From: Terriglobales bacterium
Lineage (GTDB): Bacteria > Acidobacteriota > Terriglobia > Terriglobales > Acidobacteriaceae
DNA length: 34,664 bases
Assembly: GCA_035624455.1 (NCBI GenBank)
Contig: DASPRM010000037.1
Coordinates: forward strand, 1-34,664
Direction: 5' to 3'
A program made the position numbers and the translations under genes. How positions within the stretch are numbered: position 1 is the first letter of the stretch; each line of letters begins with the position of its first letter. Shown here in pieces: positions 28,139-34,664 of the stretch. The notes below the pieces were generated by a model. It made no database searches. It saw only the letters and a program-made list of their open reading frames with translations, and was not told the origin of the DNA.

Positions 28139-28222
28139 CCTCTGTTACTTTTGAAAGGCTTGCGGTGGGCTGAGGCCCGATCTGGCTCTCGCCTAGACCT
28201 GAGTGCTTTTAAGTAACGGAGG
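28139..28222 (+). promoter_or_regulatory. metK leader RNA: 12-bp helix that buries the Shine-Dalgarno around a small three-way junction
   Basis: CCTCTGTTACTT (28139-28150) pairs with AAGTAACGGAGG (28211-28222), twelve pairs including one G-U wobble. The right strand contains the metK Shine-Dalgarno GGAGG (28218-28222). Inside, GGGC (28167-28170) pairs with GCCC (28175-28178) around TGAG, and CTGGC (28182-28186) pairs with GCC-T-AG (28191-28196) around TCTC, with one bulge. This would give a three-way junction whose closing stem blocks ribosome binding, as in translational riboswitches. I could not match it by eye to SAM-I, SAM-II, SAM-III or SAH riboswitch cores. The ligand is unknown; SAM or SAH is inferred from the downstream genes metK and ahcY. 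Confidence 0.6.
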
Positions 28223-28232
28223 AACATAGATC

Positions 28233-29414
<1,182 letters not shown>

Positions 29415-29430
29415 ATTTCGCGAGAAGGCA

Positions 29431-29586
29431 GAACCCAGGTTTTTGGGCTCCTGCGGGTGATCCGCAGGCGTGCGGAAGAAACAAGGACCCATCTTTCGGG
29501 GCGGCAACGCGAAGTTGGGCGTAACCAAGCACGCCCTATCACATTATCTTCAAATGCGGCTGGCCTGAGGTCTGGACACCAGCCGC
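29431..29586 (+). other. Multi-hairpin spacer between metK and ahcY
   Basis: Four hairpins lie in 156 bases. (1) 29431-29450 is GA-CCCA and TGGG-TC with one A-C mismatch. (2) CCTGCGG (29450-29456) pairs with CCGCAGG (29462-29468), perfect. (3) GGGCGT (29517-29522) pairs with ACGCCC (29531-29536). (4) GCGGCTGG (29556-29563) pairs with CCAGCCGC (29579-29586), 8 bp, ending 28 bases before the ahcY ATG. The first two could pair alternatively with each other's neighbours. It may be an attenuator, a processing site or a leader element of ahcY; it has no open frame. I do not see the SAH-riboswitch core GAGGAGCG. Confidence 0.5.
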
Positions 29587-29614
29587 CGTCTTCTTAGAAA
29601 GTGAACAGGAGAGT

Positions 29615-30892
29615 ATGGCTACGACAGCGACAAACGTTCCCTCGGATGTAAAGAGTTTTGAACTTGCGGATCTGGGTAAGAAGCGTATCGATTGGGCCAA
29701 CCAGTCGATGAAGGTGCTGCAGATCATCCGCAAGGAGTTCATCAAGAACCAACCTTTGCGCGGAATTCGGGTCTCCGCCTGCCTGCATGTGACCGCGGAG
29801 ACTGCAAACCTCATGATCACCTTGCGTGATGGCGGCGCCGACGTCGCCCTTTGCGCTTCCAATCCGCTTTCCACGCAGGATGATGTGGCTGCCTGCCTGG
29901 TGCGGGATTACAGCGTGCCCGTCTTCGCTATCAAGGGCGAGGACAACAGCACCTACTACTCGCATATCACCGCCGCGCTCGACCACAAACCGCAAATCAC
30001 CATGGATGACGGGGCCGATCTGGTAACGACCGCGCTGACCAAGCGCACGGACGTAGTGGACGGCATCATCGGCGGCACCGAAGAGACGACCACGGGCGTG
30101 ATCCGGCTGCGCGCCATGGCCAAGGAAGGCGTGCTGCGGTACCCGATCATTGCAGTCAACGATGCGGATACCAAGCATCTCTTCGACAATCGTTACGGCA
30201 CCGGGCAGTCCACGATCGATGGCATCATCCGCTCCACCAATTTCCTGCTTGCTGGCAGCAAATTTGTAGTCGTGGGATATGGCTGGTGCGGCCGTGGTCT
30301 GGCCAGCCGCGCACGCGGTCAGGGCGCAGAGGTTATCGTGACGGAAGTTGATCCCATCAAGGCGCTTGAGGCAGTCATGGATGGCTTCCGCGTAATGTCT
30401 ATGCAGGAAGCAGCCAAAATTGGCGACGTTTTCTGCACCGTCACCGGCAATAAGAATGTGATCGGCAAGGAACATCTCGAGCTGATGAAGGATGGCGCCA
30501 TCATCTCCAACTCCGGTCACTTCAATGTGGAGATCGACATCCCTGCGCTGGAGAAGCTGGCTTCTTCCAAACGCACGACGCGGCCATTCTGCGATGAATA
30601 CTCACTGAGAGATGGGCGGAAGATTGTCCTGCTCGGCGAAGGTCGCCTGATCAACCTCGCGGCGGCTGAAGGACATCCGGCCTCAGTCATGGATATGAGC
30701 TTCGCCGATCAGGCACTCTCCCTGGAGTTCCTGGTGAAGCATCACCAATCGCTGGATAAGAAGGTATATCGCGTGCCAGAGGAGCTCGATCGTCGCGTGG
30801 CGAAGCTGAAGCTGGAATCCATGGGAATCAAGATCGACCGCCTCACTCCTGAGCAGGAAGAGTACCTGGCCAGCTGGTCGGAGGGGACGTAG
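29615..30892 (+). CDS. ahcY: Adenosylhomocysteinase
   Basis: Splits S-adenosylhomocysteine to adenosine and homocysteine, relieving inhibition of methyltransferases. The 425-residue chain is the shorter form without the roughly 40-residue insertion of the longer bacterial and animal enzymes. It has [49 protein letters not shown], the substrate-binding [35 protein letters not shown] and the NAD motif [18 protein letters not shown] near residue 220. It ends in the family's [28 protein letters not shown]; the usual final Tyr-Arg/Tyr is replaced by SWSEGT. The ATG at 29615 follows GGAGAG. It is downstream of metK, so the two serve one SAM cycle. Confidence 0.97.
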   Translation: MATTATNVPSDVKSFELADLGKKRIDWANQSMKVLQIIRKEFIKNQPLRGIRVSACLHVTAETANLMITLRDGGADVALCASNPLSTQDDVAACLVRDYSVPVFAIKGEDNSTYYSHITAALDHKPQITMDDGADLVTTALTKRTDVVDGIIGGTEETTTGVIRLRAMAKEGVLRYPIIAVNDADTKHLFDNRYGTGQSTIDGIIRSTNFLLAGSKFVVVGYGWCGRGLASRARGQGAEVIVTEVDPIKALEAVMDGFRVMSMQEAAKIGDVFCTVTGNKNVIGKEHLELMKDGAIISNSGHFNVEIDIPALEKLASSKRTTRPFCDEYSLRDGRKIVLLGEGRLINLAAAEGHPASVMDMSFADQALSLEFLVKHHQSLDKKVYRVPEELDRRVAKLKLESMGIKIDRLTPEQEEYLASWSEGT

Positions 30893-30949
30893 GAGCAAAC
30901 AGCAGTCAAATTCAGCAATTAGCCCTTAGCAGTTAGGACAAAATCCGAT

Positions 30950-31045
30950 TGTCATCCGAGCGACGCGCTCGGCTTGCTCTTTTGACCCCTATGTTTCGCG
31001 GGTCGCGGGCGCGGGGTCGAAGTATCTTGCGTTTTCTGTCACTTC
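30950..31045 (+). repeat. Dispersed cruciform repeat, copy 4
   Basis: TGTCATCCGAGCGACGCGC starts the copy and GGGGTCGAAGTATCTTGCG with TTTTCTGTCAC ends it. GACCC and GGGTC surround a T-rich loop. Heptamer remnants lie at 30899-30936 just before it. Together with the next element it fills most of the 233-bp gap between ahcY and the Smr-domain gene; no gene is present. Confidence 0.78.
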
Positions 31046-31060
31046 AATTATGCGCCGCTG

Positions 31061-31097
31061 CCCAGGTTCGCGCCGCGCTTTTCGGCGCTAACCTGGG
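31061..31097. repeat. Palindrome of the CCCAGGTTAGCG family, left of the Smr gene
   Basis: CCCAGGTT (31061-31068), a C-T mismatch, then GCGCCG pair with CGGCGC and AACCTGGG (31083-31097): 14 pairs with a seven-base loop. It lies 29 bases beyond the stop codon of the minus-strand Smr gene, so it could act as its transcript end, though no U-run follows on minus. The related palindrome at 31579-31615 is upstream of the same gene. Confidence 0.75.
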
Positions 31098-31125
31098 CGA
31101 AGCCTGAATGATTGTTTTACTCCAC

Positions 31126-31467
31126 TCACAACACCACCATCGTGATTCCCTTGTTCCGCCTCCCGAGGTCTGAATCCTGCTTGAGATCAGGGTGTTCCCC
31201 CAACAGCCCCCAGGTCCGCTGATCCGAAACTGACCAGTCTTCGCCGAAAATACACGCCTGAATTTCTCCTTGATCCGTCATCTGTCGTAGCTTGCTCTGC
31301 AGCGCGATCCGAATGTCGCCTCCTGCGCCAGTCGACCCATAGCCATGGATCAGCTTTACGAGTGAATATCCCTTACGCCGCGCGAGTGCCAGCTCGCGAT
31401 CCATCTTAACCAGTGCCTCGGATATCGACGGCATTCCATCCTCGATGTTGACCGTCTTGATCTTCAT
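31126..31467 (-). CDS. Small Smr-domain protein
   Basis: A 113-residue protein carrying an Smr-like domain: a helix (EALVKMDRELALARRKGYSLVKLIHGYGSTG) with the family's HGxGxxG-type loop at HGYGSTGAGG, then IRIALQSKLRQM. Smr domains are found at the C-terminus of MutS2 and in stand-alone nucleases; the stand-alone small form here is probably a nucleic-acid enzyme or binder, but the conserved LDLHG start is not visible. The start chosen is the ATG at 31467 (MKIKTVNIEDG); 31476 adds only three residues. It is divergent from tldD, and palindromic repeats lie on both sides of it. Confidence 0.75.
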   Translation of the reverse strand: MKIKTVNIEDGMPSISEALVKMDRELALARRKGYSLVKLIHGYGSTGAGGDIRIALQSKLRQMTDQGEIQACIFGEDWSVSDQRTWGLLGEHPDLKQDSDLGRRNKGITMVVL

Positions 31468-31517
31468 GATGGGCATAAGGGGTCAGACCTCGGAAGTTAG
31501 CAATTGGGAAAAAACCT

Positions 31518-31565
31518 GTCGAGGCTGCGCCTCGACCTCCCGCCCTAGCCAAAAGAAGGCTAGGG
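31518..31565. repeat. Two perfect hairpins between the Smr gene and tldD
   Basis: GTCGAGGC (31518-31525) pairs with GCCTCGAC (31529-31536) around TGC. CCCTAGCC (31543-31550) pairs with GGCTAGGG (31558-31565) around AAAAGAA. Both are eight perfect pairs. With the palindrome at 31579-31615 they make three hairpins in a row in a divergent promoter region, where terminators are not expected. Confidence 0.7.
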
Positions 31566-31578
31566 GGCACCGCAATCA

Positions 31579-31615
31579 CCCAGGTTAGCGCCGAACTGCC
31601 CGTCGCTAACCTGGG
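31579..31615. repeat. Palindrome of the CCCAGGTTAGCG family, right of the Smr gene
   Basis: CCCAGGTTAGCG (31579-31590) pairs perfectly with CGCTAACCTGGG (31604-31615), 12 pairs with a 13-base loop. It shares its outer eight bases and overall plan with the palindrome at 31061-31097. A heptamer fragment (GATTGCTGAACACTAAATGC) follows at 31624-31643, just before tldD. Confidence 0.75.
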
Positions 31616-31657
31616 GCACCCGGATGATTGCTGAACACTAAATGCTATTCTCTACCC

Positions 31658-33124
31658 ATGAAAGAAATCGCTGGCTGGGCGCTGAATGTTGCCGATCTCG
31701 GCAAGGCGAAATATGCCGAAATCCGCATCGTAGACGACCGCCAGCGTGCGATGGCGACCAAGAATGGCAAGGTCGACCATGTCGCCGATTCCGAGTCGCT
31801 TGGTGCCGGAATCCGCGTGTTGGCGGGCGGCGCCTGGGGTTTTGCTGCCACTGAAAAGCTGACGAAGCCGGGAATCGAAGCGGCAGCTGCCGAGGCGATG
31901 AAGATTGCTCGCGCCTCAGCCCGGGTGAAGCAGCAGGATGTCAAGCTCGTTCCTGAGCAGGCTTACGTCGATGACTGGGCCAGTCCATGCCAGATCGATC
32001 CCTTTTCGATTGCAGTCGAGCAGAATCTTGAGCTCCTGCTTAAGGTTGATGCGGAGTTGCGTTCGGTGAATGGAGTAACGCTGGCAGAGACGAATCTCAA
32101 CTTCCGCCGCTATGAGCAGTGGTTCTACAACAACCAGGGCTCAGATATTCATCAGACGAAGACCACGACCGGCGTGGGATACGCGGCCTATTCGTTTGCC
32201 GGAGATGAAATTCAGAAGCGCTCTTATCCCAACTCCTACGGCGGCCAGTGGCAGGAGCGCGGCTATGAATTGATTCAGGAGCTAAAGCTGGTGGAGAACG
32301 CGCGTCGGATTGGGGAAGAGGCGGTGGCGTTGCACAAGGCGGACCGATGCCCCGAGGGCAGATTTGACATCATCCTTGATTCCTCGCAGCTGGGGCTACA
32401 GATTCACGAATCCATCGGACATCCCATTGAACTCGACCGCGTGCTGGGCATGGAAGCCAACTTCGCCGGCACTTCGTTTCTGACACTCGACAAATTGCGC
32501 AGACTGAAATACGGCAGCGACATCGTTAATGTAGTGGCCGACGCTACCGAATCCCACGGTCCCGGCTTGGGCACGTTCAAATATGACGATGAAGGCGTGC
32601 CCGCGCAATGCACACCGATCATTCGCAACGGACTTTTCACTGGTTACCTGAGCTCGCGCGACACAGCGGCTGCTATCGGCGACCGGCGTTCGGGAGGAAC
32701 TATGCGGGCGGAGGGCTGGAACCGTGTTCCCATGATCCGCATGACCAACGTCAGCATTCTGCCTGGGCAAGAACCGCTCACTCTGGAGCAGCTCATATCG
32801 AACACAGAGTACGCCATTTTATTTCAGACCAATCGTTCGTGGTCGATTGACGACAAGCGCTACAACTTTCAGTTCGGGACCGAGATCGGCTGGGAGATCA
32901 AGAATGGCAAGATCGGTCGCATGCTGAAGAATCCGTCTTATTCAGGCATTACGACGGAGTTCTGGAATTCCATGGACGTCATCTGCTCGCGTGACGAGTG
33001 GGTGTTGTGGGGCACACCCAATTGCGGCAAAGGACAACCGATGCAAGTGATGGGGACGGGCCATGGCGCGGCGCCGGCAAGATTTCGGGGCGTGCAAGTG
33101 GGGTCGGCATACAGGGGAGCGTAA
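31658..33124 (+). CDS. tldD: TldD-type metalloprotease subunit
   Basis: The catalytic half of the TldD/TldE (PmbA) protease, which in Escherichia coli trims the microcin B17 precursor and degrades CcdA. The 488-residue chain has the zinc-binding HExxxH at residues 250-255 (QIHESIGHPIELDRVLG), followed by the family's GTSFLTLDKL-type and DDEGVPAQ blocks, and ends GTGHGAAPARFRGVQVGSA. The start is the ATG at 31658 (MKEIAGWALNVADLGKAKYAEIRIV); ten further codons upstream fall in the repeat. Its TAA stop overlaps the tldE ATG by one base (TAATG), so the pair is translationally coupled. No RiPP precursor is visible nearby, so a housekeeping role is more likely here. Confidence 0.95.
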   Translation: MKEIAGWALNVADLGKAKYAEIRIVDDRQRAMATKNGKVDHVADSESLGAGIRVLAGGAWGFAATEKLTKPGIEAAAAEAMKIARASARVKQQDVKLVPEQAYVDDWASPCQIDPFSIAVEQNLELLLKVDAELRSVNGVTLAETNLNFRRYEQWFYNNQGSDIHQTKTTTGVGYAAYSFAGDEIQKRSYPNSYGGQWQERGYELIQELKLVENARRIGEEAVALHKADRCPEGRFDIILDSSQLGLQIHESIGHPIELDRVLGMEANFAGTSFLTLDKLRRLKYGSDIVNVVADATESHGPGLGTFKYDDEGVPAQCTPIIRNGLFTGYLSSRDTAAAIGDRRSGGTMRAEGWNRVPMIRMTNVSILPGQEPLTLEQLISNTEYAILFQTNRSWSIDDKRYNFQFGTEIGWEIKNGKIGRMLKNPSYSGITTEFWNSMDVICSRDEWVLWGTPNCGKGQPMQVMGTGHGAAPARFRGVQVGSAYRGA

Positions 33125-34506
33125 TGCTAACTTCCGACCAAGCCCACGATCTTTTCTCCCGCGTGCTGCGCTATTCCCAGGCGGACGAGACTGAGCTGCT
33201 GATCGCCGGCGGACGCAGTGCCCTGTCCCGTTTCGCTAATAACGCCATTACGCAAAACGTCGCTGAAGAGAATTACATTCTTTCGTTGCGGGTCGTCTTC
33301 GGCGGGCGAACTGCCCGTGCAACCACGAATAAATTTGACGAGGCCAGCATCGAGCGGCTGGTGAAGGCCGCCTCGGGTCTGGCGAAAGTCCAGCATCCTG
33401 ATGCAGATCTCCTGCCCCTGGCCGACAAGGCCGCATTTTCGCCGAATGGACATCCCATCAAGCGGGCATTCGGAGAATCAGCGAGCATCACTCCCGAAGA
33501 GCGAGCGCATGCCATCGAGCAAATGGTGAAAATTGCGGGCCGTCACAAACTCACCGCAGCAGGCATTTTCTCCTGCTCGGAGTCGATCGAGGCGGTGTTG
33601 AACTCGCGCCAGCTAGCGGCATTTCATACGCAGACGTCGTCAGAGATCTCAGTCACGATGCTGGGAAAAGATTCCTCGGGTTGGAACAAGGCCAATTCGC
33701 CCAACGTGCGGGATCTTGATGCCACGCATTTGGCCGAGATCGCCGCCGAAAAGGCGATGCAATCGGCCGGTCCCCGGGAGTTGCCTGCAGGCAAGTACAC
33801 GGTGATTCTCGAGCCGGCTGCCGTGCTCGACCTCGTCGGCTTCATGTTTTGGGACTGGGGCGGCCAGGCGGTCCTCGATGAGCGCTCGTTTCTGAATAAT
33901 CGCATCGCCCAGCAGGTTTTCGGGGAAAACATACAGATCGCCGACGACGTTTATCATCCGCTCCAAACGGGCGCTTCCTTCGATGGCGAGGGGGTCAGGC
34001 GCCAGCGTGTGCAGTTGGTCGAACACGGCATTGTCCGCCGCCTGGTGTATGCCCGGGGCACGGCGGAAAAGATGCGGAAGTCGCCCTGGGCAGCCAAGGT
34101 CGGCCCGATTGAGGCGACCGGTCATGGTTTTCCGCTGCCGAACGCGATGGGCGAAGCTCCCCTGAATATTGTTTTCACCGCTCCTGGCGAGACCCGGAGA
34201 GTGGAGCAGATGATAGCGGGCACCGAGCGTGGAATTCTGGTCACGCGCATGTGGTACATCCGCGAAGTCGATCCTTACGAGAAAATTCTCACCGGCATGA
34301 CCCGCGACGGCACGTTCCTTGTCGAGGACGGGAAAATTCGGGGCGGGCTCAGGAATTTTCGCTTCAATCAGAGCCTGATCGAGATGCTGCGCAACGTGGA
34401 ACAGATGAGCGAGCCCGTGCGCGCCAGCGGAGAGGAATCATTCGACATGGTGGTTCCCGCCATGAAGGTGCGCGATTTCAACTTCACCGAGGTCACGAAA
34501 TTCTGA
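33124..34506 (+). CDS. pmbA: TldE/PmbA-type partner of TldD
   Basis: The 460-residue second subunit of the protease. It lacks HExxxH, as expected for TldE, whose role is substrate-channel formation with TldD. The N-terminal domain (DETELLIAGGRSALSRFANNAITQNVAEE) parallels that of TldD, and the C-terminal half has VILEPAAVLDLVGFMFWDWGGQAVLDERSFL, DDVYHPLQTGASFDGEGVRRQRVQLVEHG and GTERGILVTRMWYIREVDP. The start is the ATG at 33124, which overlaps the tldD stop; a longer in-frame option from 32998 lies inside tldD. Both subunits are intact, so the complex should be active. Confidence 0.95.
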   Translation: MLTSDQAHDLFSRVLRYSQADETELLIAGGRSALSRFANNAITQNVAEENYILSLRVVFGGRTARATTNKFDEASIERLVKAASGLAKVQHPDADLLPLADKAAFSPNGHPIKRAFGESASITPEERAHAIEQMVKIAGRHKLTAAGIFSCSESIEAVLNSRQLAAFHTQTSSEISVTMLGKDSSGWNKANSPNVRDLDATHLAEIAAEKAMQSAGPRELPAGKYTVILEPAAVLDLVGFMFWDWGGQAVLDERSFLNNRIAQQVFGENIQIADDVYHPLQTGASFDGEGVRRQRVQLVEHGIVRRLVYARGTAEKMRKSPWAAKVGPIEATGHGFPLPNAMGEAPLNIVFTAPGETRRVEQMIAGTERGILVTRMWYIREVDPYEKILTGMTRDGTFLVEDGKIRGGLRNFRFNQSLIEMLRNVEQMSEPVRASGEESFDMVVPAMKVRDFNFTEVTKF

Positions 34507-34509
34507 GAA

Positions 34510-34546
34510 AGCAGTCAGCACTCAGAACCTATCTCACTAATGTGGC
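34510..34546. repeat. Heptamer patch and probable left end of an insertion sequence
   Basis: CAGTCAGCACTCAG is one heptamer pair after the tldE stop. GAACCTATCTCACTAATG follows directly and begins the unrelated sequence leading into a transposase gene, so it is a candidate terminal inverted repeat. The opposite end lies outside the window, so the boundary is inferred. Confidence 0.4.
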
Positions 34547-34586
34547 TCCTGAATAAATGCTTGCTTCGCGAGTGAAGTTGAAGCAA

Positions 34587-34664
34587 ATGAAAGGCATGGC
34601 TGATCTCACGGATGCGCAATGGGAATACGTCAGGCCGTTTTTGGAGTGGGAACAACAACAGAGA
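34587..34664 (+). mobile_element. N-terminus of an IS5/IS4-type transposase, cut by the right edge
   Basis: From the ATG at 34587 the frame reads MKGMADLTDAQWEYVRPFLE, then WEQQQR to the last base. LTDAQWEYVRPFL matches the opening of IS5-family (DUF4096-type) transposases, which start with an LTDxQW helix. An alternative in-frame ATG is at 34596. Only 26 codons are seen, so completeness cannot be judged. It follows tldE by 80 bases on the same strand. Confidence 0.72.

Noticed and set aside
28034-28232. Known SAM-I, SAM-II or SMK riboswitch upstream of metK
   Set aside because: The conserved core bases of these classes are not visible. The closing stem followed by GGAGG slightly recalls SMK, but the internal sequence does not fit.
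29415-29614. SAH riboswitch upstream of ahcY
   Set aside because: No GAGGAGCG-type core could be found; the hairpins present do not match its layout.
31658-34506. TldD/TldE as part of a RiPP (microcin-like) gene cluster
   Set aside because: No precursor peptide, cyclodehydratase, radical SAM protein or dedicated exporter adjoins the pair; a general housekeeping role is more likely.

Overview
The window is 34.7 kb of GC-rich bacterial chromosome. It looks like an Acidobacteriota (Koribacter/Terriglobia-like) genome or metagenome bin. Support for that comes from the gene content (KDO/LPS genes, so Gram-negative; RodZ-like, PBP1B-like and GAF-GGDEF proteins; several small secreted proteins of no known family), frequent GTG/TTG starts, and spacers full of degenerate CAGCATT-type heptamers, which I associate with this phylum. 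The taxonomic call is inference, because no rRNA gene is present.

Layout. Positions 1-4269 (minus) hold most of a large Lhr-type DNA helicase whose C-terminus runs off the left edge. Its frame is open across the whole stretch. Positions 4340-6180 are a decayed zone: the 3' third of a short-chain dehydrogenase on plus meets the remains of a secreted helical protein on minus that carries an in-frame amber codon and a frameshift. Positions 6300-7576 (plus) encode a zinc-ribbon protein and KdsC. Positions 7858-13871 (minus) encode a TPR lipoprotein-like or periplasmic protein, a class A penicillin-binding protein, a small anchored protein and ProS. Positions 14235-16770 (plus) encode a YidB-OmpA fusion protein, a 66-residue membrane protein and a Tat-exported aldo/keto reductase. 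Positions 16808-19425 (minus) are an ABC-2 exporter (ATPase and permease, overlapping) preceded by a frameshifted SDR. Positions 19505-24262 are mostly minus: a 74-residue protein, KdsD, KdsA and PyrG, with a small secreted protein on plus between KdsD and KdsA. Positions 24429-25400 (plus) encode a secreted protein of unknown function, and 25408-26463 (minus) a GAF-GGDEF diguanylate cyclase. Positions 26912-30892 (plus) encode a RodZ-like protein, MetK and AhcY. Positions 31126-31467 (minus) encode an Smr-domain protein. Positions 31658-34506 (plus) encode the TldD/TldE protease pair. The right edge cuts into an IS transposase.

Functional themes. KdsD, KdsA and KdsC give three of the four steps to CMP-KDO, and PyrG makes the CTP that the missing KdsB step would use. 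MetK and AhcY form a SAM production / SAH removal unit. PBP1B-like, RodZ-like and OmpA-domain proteins serve the cell wall.

Most interesting signals. (1) The metK leader can form a 12-bp helix that buries the metK Shine-Dalgarno and closes a small three-way junction; this is a candidate SAM- or SAH-responsive RNA that I cannot match by eye to a known class. (2) A 170-nt multi-hairpin spacer lies between metK and ahcY. (3) Three families of intergenic palindromic elements occur: heptamer-armed inverted repeats, a four-copy cruciform repeat, and a CCCAGGTTAGCG palindrome on both sides of the Smr gene. (4) A cytosolic YidB domain is fused through one membrane segment to an OmpA peptidoglycan-binding domain. 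No CRISPR array, tRNA or rRNA was found.
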